From assembly GCF_000176515.1 (NCBI RefSeq), contig NZ_ADAQ01000011.1:1-64000 (forward strand): a DNA stretch of 64,000 nucleotides, in the 5' to 3' direction. This document shows, one piece after another, positions 35,469 to 44,142 of the stretch. The notes under the pieces were generated by a model. That model was not told the DNA's origin and did no database searches. It saw nothing but the letters and a program-made list of their open reading frames with translations. Source of the stretch: Grimontia hollisae CIP 101886 (GTDB lineage: Bacteria > Pseudomonadota > Gammaproteobacteria > Enterobacterales > Vibrionaceae). The translations under genes and the position numbers were made by a program. How positions within the stretch are numbered: position 1 is the first letter of the stretch; each line of letters opens with the position of its first letter.

Positions 35469-37271
35469 ATGAAAGCTTTAATCATCTCCCTTTCTGCGTT
35501 ACTCATCGCCTTCACCGCCACGGCGGCCAGCCCTACCACGCCTTTCGCTGACACCATTTATCACAACGCCCAGATCATCACGGTCAATGATACCCAACCT
35601 GAAGCACAAGCGGTTGCGATATTAGATGGCAAGATTTTGGCCGTGGGTGACAATAACGATCTGTTGCGCCTGAAAGGCGATAGAACCAAGGTGGTCGATT
35701 TGAAAGGGCTGACGATGATCCCGGGGTTTATCGACGCCCACGGCCATGTAATGAATACTGGTTTGCAGGCGGTGTCTGCCAACCTGCTTTCCCCGCCTGA
35801 TGGCCCCGTCACTGACATCGCGACATTGCAGGAAGCGCTGAGGAAATGGGCCGACATCCCGGTAAACAAAGCGCAGGGATTCATCATTGGCTTTGGTTAT
35901 GATGATTCTCAGTTGAAAGAGAAAGTCCACCCCACCCGGTTTGATCTGGACAAGGTCTCCACTGACGTCCCAATTCTTATCATTCACCAATCGGGCCACC
36001 TTGGTGTAATGAACAGCAAAGCGCTGGAAATGATGAAGCTCACCGCTAACAGCAAAAACCCGCCGGGGGGTGTGATCCGTCGCATTAAAGGTAATGAAGA
36101 ACCTAACGGTGTACTCGAAGAATCCGCTTTCTTCGGTGCCCTGATCCCGTTGTTCAGCCAGATCAGTCCCGATGAAAATGAAATGTTGTTCCGCGCCGGG
36201 ATGAAGTTGTATGCCAAATACGGCTACACCACCGCACAAGAAGGACGCGCCATGTCAGACAGCGTGAAGACCATGTATGAGATTGCCCAGAAATCTCCCC
36301 TACCTATCGATGTGGTCGCGTACACCGACATTCAACTGGGTACTGACATCCTAAAACCGCCTTATCTCAGCAAGGACTACACCAACGGTTTTCGTCTCGG
36401 CGGTGTGAAGCTCACCCTGGATGGCTCACCCCAAGGAAAAACAGCCTGGCTGACCAAACCCTACAAAGTGCCGCCTGACGGGCAAAATGCAGACTACCGC
36501 GGTTATCCCATCATGTCCGATGAAGACGCAGAAAAGTATGTCAGTATGGCGATGGAAAATGGCTGGCAATTATTAACACACGCCAATGGCGATGCCTCAC
36601 TCGACCAATACCTCCGCGCAATGAAAAAAGCGACCGAAAAATTTGGCGCGAAAGAACGCCGCTTTGTGGCGATCCATGCCCAAACGGCCCGAGAAGATCA
36701 GGTTCAGGCTTTTAAAGAGCTAAACGTGCTCCCTTCGTTTTTCCCCATGCACACCTTTTACTGGGGGGATTGGCATGCACAATCCGTACTCGGTGATGCA
36801 CGGGCTGAAAACATCTCTCCAACAGGCTGGGCACTGGACCGCGGGATGATCTTCACTTCCCACCATGACGCCCCTGTTGCCTTCCCGGATTCGATGCGCG
36901 TTTATTCTGCGACGGTGAATCGAATCACACGCAGCGGCCGCATTCTGGGGAAGGACCAGCGCGTCTCTTCAATGACGGCATTAAAAGCGCAAACGCTCTG
37001 GTCTGCCTATCAGCATTTTGAGGAAGCGACCAAAGGATCTATCGAAGTAGGAAAAGTGGCCGACTTGGTATTGCTCTCAGACAACCCTCTCAAGATCGCC
37101 CCACTCAAGCTGGCAGATATCTCTGTACTGGCCACCATCAAACACGGGAAAATTATTTACACCAAAGCTGACGACCAAGCCGCTGTGCAAAGCTGCGCCG
37201 AATCCAAACCGTGCCAAAAATTAGCATCACACACCATGATGATTGCCGGGCTTATTCCCCATAAGCACTGA
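35469..37271 (+). CDS. Exported amidohydrolase (Amidohydro_3, YtcJ-like)
   Basis: A 600-residue precursor with signal peptide MKALIISLSALLIAFTATA, so it probably acts in the periplasm. The metal-dependent hydrolase core starts GFIDAHGHVMNTG (His-X-His), continues through GFGYDDSQL, HQSGHLGVMNSKAL, LTHANGD and VAIHAQTAR, and includes TSHHDAPVAFPD with late ligands. The small beta domain is completed by GSIEVGKVADLVLLSDNPLK. YtcJ-type enzymes hydrolyse amides or formamides; the substrate is unknown. It probably forms an operon with the NRAMP-like carrier, which could import the product. GAGGAG precedes the start. Confidence 0.85.
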   Translation: MKALIISLSALLIAFTATAASPTTPFADTIYHNAQIITVNDTQPEAQAVAILDGKILAVGDNNDLLRLKGDRTKVVDLKGLTMIPGFIDAHGHVMNTGLQAVSANLLSPPDGPVTDIATLQEALRKWADIPVNKAQGFIIGFGYDDSQLKEKVHPTRFDLDKVSTDVPILIIHQSGHLGVMNSKALEMMKLTANSKNPPGGVIRRIKGNEEPNGVLEESAFFGALIPLFSQISPDENEMLFRAGMKLYAKYGYTTAQEGRAMSDSVKTMYEIAQKSPLPIDVVAYTDIQLGTDILKPPYLSKDYTNGFRLGGVKLTLDGSPQGKTAWLTKPYKVPPDGQNADYRGYPIMSDEDAEKYVSMAMENGWQLLTHANGDASLDQYLRAMKKATEKFGAKERRFVAIHAQTAREDQVQAFKELNVLPSFFPMHTFYWGDWHAQSVLGDARAENISPTGWALDRGMIFTSHHDAPVAFPDSMRVYSATVNRITRSGRILGKDQRVSSMTALKAQTLWSAYQHFEEATKGSIEVGKVADLVLLSDNPLKIAPLKLADISVLATIKHGKIIYTKADDQAAVQSCAESKPCQKLASHTMMIAGLIPHKH

Positions 37272-37300
37272 CTATACGGTTAGGCCCCCAGAAACCTCAG

Positions 37301-37334
37301 ACGGACAAGCTCAAGCCCTTGTCCGTTTGTTTTT
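37301..37334 (+). terminator. Terminator after the amidohydrolase gene
   Basis: ACGGACAAG, loop, CTTGTCCGT, then TTGTTTTT. Confidence 0.85.
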
Positions 37335-37490
37335 GCCCGTAACACACTCAAAAAGTGCGATAATTTTCACCAGATAGGCTTGTCATCCTGTCCAACAATA
37401 TGCGATAACGTCGATCATGTTGTAGCCCCCCAGCGCAGCGGTTAAGGACCCGTATTGCGTTCTGGGAGATGATGGAACCACAGAGGCTGT

Positions 37491-38717
37491 ATGAATCAAC
37501 TCATTTCTGTCGGCGTCATTGAATCCTTACTGATTGCCATTTTTGTTCTTTTACTTGGGCATGTTATCAACGCCTGGATACCCACATTGAAGAAATTCAA
37601 CATTCCTGAACCGATTGTGGGAGGCTTGGTTGTCGCCGCAGGTATCACCGTCCTCCATTTCAAGGGCATTGACCTAGCGTTCAATTTGCCACTGCAACAT
37701 ACGTTTATGCTGATGTTCTTTGCCACTGTCGGTTTGGCAGCCAACTACACCCAGCTTGTAAAAGGCGGTGCAAAAGTCTTTATCTTCCTTGCCGTTGCAT
37801 CCGTGTATATCGTGGTGCAAAACGGCATAGGCATTTCGATGGCCACTGCGTTCGGTCTTGACCCATTGATGGGGTTGATTGCCGGATCCATTACCTTATC
37901 TGGTGGCCATGGCACAGGCGCAGCCTGGTCCCAAACTTTTCAGGATGTTTACGGGTTGGAAAACGTCCTGGAGGTTGCTATGGCATCAGCGACCTTTGGT
38001 TTGGTCATGGGCGGCATTATTGGCTCGCCTGTGGCCCAGCGGCTGATCGAAAAAAACACACTAAAATCCCAGTACGGCAGTGCCAACAACGCGCACGAAG
38101 AATTTCCGGAGCTGGTGACCTACAACGAAAATGAACAGGAAAGAGTGACCGCGAAGAAAGTGATCGAAACCCTGTTTGTTCTGCTGATCTGTGTGGCTGG
38201 CGCGAAATATCTTGAACAATGGATCAGCAGCTTCAATATCAGCTGGCTGATGATCCCGGATTTTGTTTATGCCCTCTTTATTGGCGTTGTCATCACCAAC
38301 GTGCTTGAAGTCACCAACGCGAGAAAAATGGACATCGAGACTGTCGATATTTTAGGGACGGTATCATTGGCGCTGTTTCTGGCCATGGCCTTGATGAGTC
38401 TGAAGCTCTGGAACATCCTGGATTTGGCACTGCCATTCCTGGTGATTTTGATGGTGCAGTCTCTGATGCTGGCGCTTTTCGCCTATTTCGTGACTTACCG
38501 GGTCATGGGTAAAAATTACGATGCCGCGGTGATTGCAAGCGGCCATTGTGGCTTTGGCTTAGGCGCAACCCCCACGGCCGTCATGAACATGGGATCCGTA
38601 GTAAACCGGTTTGGCCCTTCGCCACAGGCCTTCATGGTGGTGCCTATCGTCGGTGCATTTTTTATTGATATCGCTAACCTTGTGATTTTGCAGACGACAC
38701 TTAGCCTGATTGGTTAA
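37491..38717 (+). CDS. gltS: Sodium/glutamate symporter
   Basis: A 408-residue inner-membrane protein of the ESS family with ten or more hydrophobic segments in two inverted halves. Each half carries the glycine-rich loop expected to line the substrate site: TLSGGHGTGAAWSQTF and ASGHCGFGLGATPTAV. It imports glutamate with Na+. This is the last core gene before the accessory island; composition becomes markedly AT-rich after it. Confidence 0.93.
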   Translation: MNQLISVGVIESLLIAIFVLLLGHVINAWIPTLKKFNIPEPIVGGLVVAAGITVLHFKGIDLAFNLPLQHTFMLMFFATVGLAANYTQLVKGGAKVFIFLAVASVYIVVQNGIGISMATAFGLDPLMGLIAGSITLSGGHGTGAAWSQTFQDVYGLENVLEVAMASATFGLVMGGIIGSPVAQRLIEKNTLKSQYGSANNAHEEFPELVTYNENEQERVTAKKVIETLFVLLICVAGAKYLEQWISSFNISWLMIPDFVYALFIGVVITNVLEVTNARKMDIETVDILGTVSLALFLAMALMSLKLWNILDLALPFLVILMVQSLMLALFAYFVTYRVMGKNYDAAVIASGHCGFGLGATPTAVMNMGSVVNRFGPSPQAFMVVPIVGAFFIDIANLVILQTTLSLIG

Positions 38718-38766
38718 AGCTATCCAACATTTGCAAGATCCATATAACATGGTCTGATACAGAAAA

Positions 38767-38796
38767 GCCTGCTTCGCCGTTATCGGGGAAGCAGGC
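38767..38796 (-). terminator. Terminator at the left end of the island
   Basis: GCCTGCTTC and GAAGCAGGC form a 9-pair stem, with TTTT following on the minus strand. It ends the 38809-39594 transcript and may also hold back gltS. A related hairpin follows the paralogous gene (39854-39890). Confidence 0.75.
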
Positions 38797-38808
38797 AGAA
38801 TAGAAACG

Positions 38809-39594
38809 TTATTGTTTTCTTAGCAAATTATATACACTTAACTCAAAGTTATTTATTTGAATTTTTGCCTTCTCATCAATATTGATGGAAATTTTAACGT
38901 CTAAACCAGTTATATTATTCAACTGCAATGATTCAGCTACGGATGCTATATAGTCTTTATCTGCACTTCGACTATCAAAGCTACATTCTACGTCTACTGT
39001 TTTGTCTTCAAGAACGTTTATAGCAAACTTTTGTGAATGACTAATAAACCTCCCTGCCGCTTCAGAGCTTGATAAATCCGGCAAGAAAAAGAATTTTTGG
39101 GGTGAGTTTGTATCTTCAAAAGCCTTATTGTTAATGATAAATGTCACCAAGTTTTGACATGCTAACTTTGACAACAAATGATACTGATTATCAGAAAGAA
39201 GCTGTTGTAAAATTTCTAGCGTATCCTCTTTCTTTTTTATATCTTCGCAAGAAGAAGAGCCAGCTTTATGAGAAAAAAGCTGTTCTCCAATAACATTAAT
39301 CTTATAATTCGCGCGTAATATATCCTTTTCCAAACATCCAACTAAATCCTCCCTTTTGGAGGATTCAAAGAATTCGCAAATATTTTTTTTTGATTCCTCT
39401 GATATGTAAATACATTTCTCTGATCTTATCTTCATATCAATAAAACCAACACCATTTACAATGGTATCTCTCAGTTCATTTTTAACGTTAATGATTTTTC
39501 CTGTAAGATCACTAATGCTCCTACTATTAGCATCCCCCATTCTAACAATCTCATTAAAACCACTTGCTACATTTTTTCTTAAAACACTGAACAT
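38809..39594 (-). CDS. Hypothetical protein, candidate T3SS-associated (paralogue A)
   Basis: 261 residues, no signal peptide, no membrane segment. I do not recognise the family. It is a paralogue of the protein at 39921-40712: both have KKNICEFF / KKNICSFF, LLSKLACQNLVTF.INN, FFLPDLSS.EAAGRFIS.SQKF, and a C-terminal block ending in a short beta-rich segment. The first 60 residues differ between the two, with an acidic and Ser-rich N-terminus that could carry an export signal. The location between gltS and the T3SS regulators, low GC and duplication fit a secreted effector, but this is inference. GAGG precedes ATG. Confidence 0.7.
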   Translation of the reverse strand: MFSVLRKNVASGFNEIVRMGDANSRSISDLTGKIINVKNELRDTIVNGVGFIDMKIRSEKCIYISEESKKNICEFFESSKREDLVGCLEKDILRANYKINVIGEQLFSHKAGSSSCEDIKKKEDTLEILQQLLSDNQYHLLSKLACQNLVTFIINNKAFEDTNSPQKFFFLPDLSSSEAAGRFISHSQKFAINVLEDKTVDVECSFDSRSADKDYIASVAESLQLNNITGLDVKISINIDEKAKIQINNFELSVYNLLRKQ

Positions 39595-39920
39595 AATAAT
39601 TTACCTCAAAACCATCGCTAAAACTTATTAAAATCAATTATTTTTATAATGAGTAAAAATCATTTTTATAAGTAAAACACTATCTATCACAAATAGATCA
39701 ATGAAATAAAAACAAAACACACTCCTTATATTCAATTGTATTTAACAAAGAAAGGTGATAAATCATTCTTACTCGATGATCTCGTTAACGATAATTTACG
39801 TTAATGTCATGTTTCTTATCAAATAGGAATCAATACATTACGCCATAATCAAGAAGCCTGCTTCTCCATCAATGAAAAAGCAGGCTTTTTACACGCGACA
39901 GCGCTAACGTAAACGCGCTA
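39595..39920. other. Intergenic region with a remnant of a hydrolase gene
   Basis: Bases 39748-39793 match 41114-41159, inside the alpha/beta hydrolase gene, at about four of five positions, including a 19-base identity (GATGATCTCGTTAACGATA). The rest of that gene is absent. It is consistent with a deleted second copy of the hydrolase gene between the two paralogues. The region also holds the promoter of paralogue A and a terminator. Confidence 0.6.
39854..39890. terminator. Terminator after paralogue B, bidirectional
   Basis: AAGCCTGCTT and AAGCAGGCTT flank a 14-base loop; TTTTT follows on the plus strand. The stem sequence is shared with the hairpin at 38767-38796, suggesting that both were copied with their genes. 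Confidence 0.75.
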
Positions 39921-40712
39921 TCACCTTCTCAGCAGGTCATAGACAACCAAATAAAAATCATTGATTCTGACCTTTGCATTAGTATCTATATTCAATGAAA
40001 TTTTAACATCCAAGCCAGTTATATCGTCCAATTCCAATAGATCAGCTATGGATTCCATATATTCTATATCTGCATCCCGACTGTTAAAACTGCATTCTAC
40101 ATTCACCGTTTTATCTTCAAGAATATTTATCACAAATTTTTGTGAGGAGCTAATAAATCTACCCGCAGCTTCTGCACTTGAAAGATCGGGGAGAAAGAAA
40201 CACCCGTCTTCTAAAAGTTTATTCTCAAATCCTTTATTGTTAATAAGGAACGTTACTAAATTTTGGCATGCGAGCTTTGATAACAAGCTGTACTGATCTT
40301 TTGAAAGAATCTGCTTCAAAACGCCAATTGTATTTTCCTTTTGAGTATGTGCCTCACTTTCACACAGCGAAGATTCAACACTATGAGAGAAAAGCTCATG
40401 ATCAACAATACTAACCTTATAATTTGCACGTAAAAGATCCAGTTCCATGGCACCAACAAAGAAGTCCATCTTCTTCTTTGATTCAAAAAAGGAACAAATG
40501 TTCTTTTTTGAATCTTCAGGTATATAAACAGCTTTTTCTGCATTTTTCTTTGTGTTTTTGGTGCAAAGCGTGAAAAACCAAGAGCATTTAAGGCAAGTGT
40601 TACGGACACTTTTAGCAAAAGAACCCCAATCTTTACCACTAAAACAACTCTTAAAACCACTATCAATGCGACCAGTCTGCAAATTATACTTTACATTATT
40701 AAGCATCATCAT
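39921..40712 (-). CDS. Hypothetical protein, candidate T3SS-associated (paralogue B)
   Basis: 263 residues, paralogue of the protein at 38809-39594 and most alike in the C-terminal two thirds (for example VNVECSFNSRDAD against VDVECSFDSRSAD, and ITGLDVKIS.NID in both). The N-terminal 60 residues are distinct, with a Cys/Trp segment (CLKCSWFFTLCTK) where A has a Ser/Ile-rich stretch. No catalytic motif is visible. With a hydrolase gene divergently placed on its right it forms a unit that seems to have been duplicated. The effector role is inferred from position only. Confidence 0.7.
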   Translation of the reverse strand: MMMLNNVKYNLQTGRIDSGFKSCFSGKDWGSFAKSVRNTCLKCSWFFTLCTKNTKKNAEKAVYIPEDSKKNICSFFESKKKMDFFVGAMELDLLRANYKVSIVDHELFSHSVESSLCESEAHTQKENTIGVLKQILSKDQYSLLSKLACQNLVTFLINNKGFENKLLEDGCFFLPDLSSAEAAGRFISSSQKFVINILEDKTVNVECSFNSRDADIEYMESIADLLELDDITGLDVKISLNIDTNAKVRINDFYLVVYDLLRR

Positions 40713-40939
40713 TTACCCCAAAATAACATATGCGGCACTAGATCTATCAAACAAGATGTATATATGCATTCGCAAAATGAAAACACACAACACATGGTAA
40801 GAAAATTATATTTTCATTAACAGAACAACAAATGAATTTAAATGACACTTGATTAATAATATTTCAGTTAAAATAGCTTGACAAAAGTCAATAGCGGCAA
40901 AAAATATGATGAATGATGTGCATTTTAATTAGGGTTAAT

Positions 40940-41716
40940 GTGTTAGAGAAATTATTTTATTTTGATAGTGATCCACAAGATAAAAACAAAAAGCCCACTA
41001 TTGTTTTTCTTCATGGTTTTTTCATGAGCCATATGATGTTCAAACACCAAATCGAAGCACTATCAAATCACTATAGGGTAATATGCCCAGATTTCAGATG
41101 CTTTGGAAAATCAAACCAATGTGATAATTCATTCACACTTGATGATCTCGTTAACGATATTGTGGATATACTAAAAAATAATGGAATATCCGAATACTAT
41201 GTTGTCGGTATGTCCATGGGGGGATACATTGCTCAGAGACTATCAATATTAAGCTCACCAAAAGTAAAAGGAATGGTGCTTATCTCGACGCAATCAAACA
41301 AAGATAACCCAGAAATCATACAACATTATAAAGAATTGGTAAAAAACTGGCATTTCTATCAATCTAGGTGTGAGGTAATTGAATACCTTTTGAAGGTGTT
41401 CTTCGGTGACAATGTGGTAATTTCTGATGAATGGCGAGATATTTGGTTAAGCTATGATGCACAAGATATTTCTTTGGCCATGCAAGCAATGATAGAAAGA
41501 GAAGATTTTTGTCATAAACTAAGCAAAATACAGTGTCCAGTCGCTATTATTCATGGTGATAGCGATGACGGGATCCCCCTTGATGCGGCCTATAAGTTAG
41601 AAAAACTGATCAATGATGCAACACTGCACGTTATCGAAAATGGGAAACATGGAATCTGTCTAACGCATCATGAAGAAATCAATAAAATTATACTTAATTT
41701 TTTAAGGAGTAATTAA
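40940..41716 (+). CDS. Alpha/beta hydrolase
   Basis: A 258-residue alpha/beta-fold hydrolase. The oxyanion-hole segment is VFLHGFFMSH, the nucleophile elbow GMSMGGY (Ser near residue 90), the acid probably the Asp in HGDSDDGIPLD, and the His in ENGKHGICLTHHEE. The family includes esterases, lactonases and peptidases; the substrate is unknown. I use the GTG at 40940, five bases after AGGG, rather than the ATG at 40913, which has no ribosome site. AT-rich like its neighbours. No signal peptide, so it is cytoplasmic or T3SS-exported; neither is shown. Confidence 0.8.
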   Translation: MLEKLFYFDSDPQDKNKKPTIVFLHGFFMSHMMFKHQIEALSNHYRVICPDFRCFGKSNQCDNSFTLDDLVNDIVDILKNNGISEYYVVGMSMGGYIAQRLSILSSPKVKGMVLISTQSNKDNPEIIQHYKELVKNWHFYQSRCEVIEYLLKVFFGDNVVISDEWRDIWLSYDAQDISLAMQAMIEREDFCHKLSKIQCPVAIIHGDSDDGIPLDAAYKLEKLINDATLHVIENGKHGICLTHHEEINKIILNFLRSN

Positions 41717-41730
41717 GCAACAATCTATAA

Positions 41731-41809
41731 TATACCCAAGTTATCTAATAATTAAACGTAGAGGGGGCAACCTGAACTTGATCAAAGACGCTCAAATAGC
41801 TTGGGTATA
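41731..41809. repeat. Inverted-repeat unit after the hydrolase gene
   Basis: TATACCCAAG (41731-41740) and its exact complement CTTGGGTATA (41800-41809) enclose 59 bases, in the space between two convergent genes. It resembles a small non-autonomous intergenic repeat; part of it recalls the sequence at 27131-27157. Confidence 0.6.
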
Positions 41810-41846
41810 CTCACAAAAATAAAAACCCAACAATATTAGAATGATT

Positions 41847-42851
41847 TTAAATAAATTGGTCCTTTATATATTTTTGTATATGTGGCCACTTTATTTCATT
41901 CTTATCATTAAATGTCAAGGCAAATGCCTCAGCATAGCTTTCTGAAAGAGGCCGATAGAAGTCCACATCACTCTCATTACCTTGATAGTAATCACCATCA
42001 AGTAAGTTAAAATCAGCATACCATGCCTTATAAAAACTCTTAGTTTCGCTGGTTACCATTCCTGTTCTCGCCACTCCTAACACTTTATCGATAGAGTGAC
42101 CAAACTCATGAAGTATCAAATTACAGGAGCCATGATTATTAGGAATTTCCCAACATTTACGATTAGGATTAAATTTAAGTGCAATAACCGTTTCTTTATT
42201 TTCAAATCCTCCAGCACCTGGAATTCCCTCCCAAGATTCTTTCTCCCATCCAGGAACAGATTCATCCAATAAATCAGTACGATATGTTGTTACATCATCA
42301 TGGGTGATCACCACTGTCATACCTTTATTATAAGCCTCAAAAATCAACGAAGACGGAAGCTTATCAAGCTCTTTCATCACTAACTTACGTGCATGCTCAT
42401 CAATGTTAGATGTCTTATTGACTGTAACCATCTTTGACAGAACATTAAGTTTTGTAAATTCTGTAGAACGAACTATTTTTATAAGCTTTATCATATCATC
42501 ACTTGATATGACTCCAGACTTATTCTCAAAACATAGATTTTGATTAATATAATCCCAGGCCAAACCATCAAATTTATGTCTGATGTTCTTTACCAGCCTC
42601 TCATAAGTACTACAAAAAAGAAACTTCTCACCATAATAGTTTGCATTGTATGCTATGAGCGTGTTAACAAGCGCGAGTTTTTCCTCCCTCCTCTCTTTAT
42701 TTTTATTTACTTTATTAAATGTTTTATATTTCGATGTTTTTTTTGATTGTTCCACTTTAATTCTTGCTATTTTCTGAGCAAATGTCAGATCACCGTTGCT
42801 CAATGCAGAGCTCGTTGTGTGAATAATGTTAACTTTTGGGAATTTAATCAT
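41847..42851 (-). CDS. Lethal-factor-like zinc metalloprotease, candidate T3SS effector
   Basis: 334 residues, no signal peptide. The C-terminal half looks like the catalytic domain of the anthrax lethal factor (ATLF) family: VTTYRTDLLDESVPGWEKES leading to WEGIPGAGG, then NLILHEFGHSIDKVLGV, where HEFGH (residues 248-252) supplies two zinc-binding His and the catalytic Glu, then LSESYAEAF (302-310), whose Glu would be the third ligand. The basic, polar N-terminal 170 residues match nothing I know and could hold export and targeting signals. A protease of this kind beside a T3SS regulator, without a type II signal, suggests an effector that cuts a host protein. The protease family is well supported; the secretion route is inferred. 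Confidence 0.78.
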   Translation of the reverse strand: MIKFPKVNIIHTTSSALSNGDLTFAQKIARIKVEQSKKTSKYKTFNKVNKNKERREEKLALVNTLIAYNANYYGEKFLFCSTYERLVKNIRHKFDGLAWDYINQNLCFENKSGVISSDDMIKLIKIVRSTEFTKLNVLSKMVTVNKTSNIDEHARKLVMKELDKLPSSLIFEAYNKGMTVVITHDDVTTYRTDLLDESVPGWEKESWEGIPGAGGFENKETVIALKFNPNRKCWEIPNNHGSCNLILHEFGHSIDKVLGVARTGMVTSETKSFYKAWYADFNLLDGDYYQGNESDVDFYRPLSESYAEAFALTFNDKNEIKWPHIQKYIKDQFI

Positions 42852-43034
42852 AATGATAAAAATCTATCCAACCATACCATAGATCTACCACATCATTAGA
42901 TATCGCTAAAATGATAATTATTGAATCAGGATTCAATCACATTCATTAGCCTTATGAATAATGATGGGTAAAATAAATAAAGATTATTTCATGTGATAAT
43001 GAAATAGATAGCCTATACAAAAAAGGATAGATTT

Positions 43035-43434
43035 ATGCTACAACGTTCAATATCATTGCCAGAAATTCCAACGACAAAAAATAACTCACCAATCGACGTT
43101 TAAAGCACAGATATAAGTATATCTGTGCGTAAGACAAACCTCTTCGCAAGCCATCAATATCCCTTCCTTTGATGAAATTGATGGCATTAAGTTTAAAGCG
43201 ATTAAGCTTCGCATTAAAACGCCTTTTGGTGGCGGAGGTATTGGAGTATAAAAAGAAGGTAAAGACCGTAATATCAATATAGAAGCGGAAGCTTTTGGTT
43301 TCGGTGCAGAATTCGAATTTAAAGTAGAAAAAACCAGCAAAAAAGAGAAGGATGTCAAAGATCCGACTATATCGCAAACACCTGAGAAACCAAGCCGCCC
43401 TAAGCTTGTTCGTCAAAATTGCATTTGTGAGTAA
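43035..43434 (+). pseudogene. Broken gene remnant
   Basis: A start with a good ribosome site (AAAGGATAG, ATG at 43035) reads 22 residues (MLQRSISLPEIPTTKNNSPI...) and stops at 43101. After an 11-bp inverted repeat (43105-43128) a second frame runs from 43117 to a TAA at 43249 and then on to 43434, giving IPSFDEIDGIKFKAIKLRI, a stop, and NINIEAEAFGFGAEFEF before a Lys/Pro-rich tail. A terminator follows directly. This looks like one gene broken by a frameshift and a nonsense change. The product family is unknown. Confidence 0.55.
43105..43128. repeat. Perfect 11-bp inverted repeat
   Basis: GCACAGATATA, two bases, TATATCTGTGC. It falls inside the broken gene at 43035-43434, at the point where the frame changes, and may mark the event that disrupted it. 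Confidence 0.7.
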
Positions 43435-43436
43435 TT

Positions 43437-43466
43437 AAAAAACCACCCGCGCAGGGTGGTTTTTTA
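43437..43466 (+). terminator. Terminator after the broken gene
   Basis: AACCACCC, a five-base loop and GGGTGGTT followed by TTTT. Its A-rich left side lets it act for the convergent 43510-44142 transcript too. Confidence 0.85.
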
Positions 43467-43509
43467 ATCATTTCTTAACAACGAATATTAGTTTCTTTCT
43501 TGTTTGTCG

Positions 43510-44142
43510 TTAAACTTCAGTGCCGATAAGATGCGTCGGTACTATGCCATATATCGCATTGATAATTGATATAATCTGTTCCATCTCATTTTTTGAGGCA
43601 GATGAAAGTAGGGCTAAAGCCGGACCTGAACACGTTCCAAATTGAGAAAATTTAACGCCAAGAATATCGGTCGATAATAATTTATCCGCATTTTCTTTCA
43701 TCTGACCTTGTGTAAATTGGCTGATTCCCTGCAAGGCGGTGACCATGGTTCTAAGGGAGCCGTTACCCGAAGCCAAAGCATCAAATTGATCTTTAAAGGT
43801 CTCAGCATCAAATTTTCCTGCGCGCAATGCTCGATTCAAACCAGAAAGTGCAGCCTCACGAGCCAGGGCTCTAACATCTGATGTTTTTGGTGCTTCTGGT
43901 GTTCTGGATTGAGTAACATTTCTATGAAAGTTTAAGAGCTGACGAAATTTAAAGAAACTAGATTCTTTTTCTGCGTTGTTCGTCTTCACAAAATTCATTT
44001 TAGTGTCAAAATCAGTTCGCTTATCCTGCTTTCTAAAATTAACGACTCGAACTACATTTAATGTTTTAGCATGTCTTGTCAAGCTATTAAAAATTAAGCT
44101 TGACATGAGTGCTGGTGTTGTAACTTTTATAGGGCCGATCAT
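43510..44142 (-). CDS. Hypothetical protein, candidate T3SS substrate
   Basis: 210 residues with no signal peptide. I do not recognise it. The N-terminal 80 residues are basic and low in acidic residues. From about residue 90 an alpha-helical region begins (SDVRALAREAALSGLNRALR, then FKDQFDALASGNGSLRTMV), ending in a hydrophobic Ser/Ala-rich segment. The helical part loosely recalls T3SS gatekeeper or effector helices, too weakly to name. The start at 44142 lies about six bases after GGAG; an upstream TTG has no ribosome site. It is followed by a bidirectional terminator region and lies near vtrA. Confidence 0.6.
   Translation of the reverse strand: MIGPIKVTTPALMSSLIFNSLTRHAKTLNVVRVVNFRKQDKRTDFDTKMNFVKTNNAEKESSFFKFRQLLNFHRNVTQSRTPEAPKTSDVRALAREAALSGLNRALRAGKFDAETFKDQFDALASGNGSLRTMVTALQGISQFTQGQMKENADKLLSTDILGVKFSQFGTCSGPALALLSSASKNEMEQIISIINAIYGIVPTHLIGTEV

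Noticed and set aside
43033-43416. 127-codon minus-strand frame
   Set aside because: It is antisense to the broken plus-strand gene and has no ribosome site; the plus-strand reading has better coding character and a terminator.
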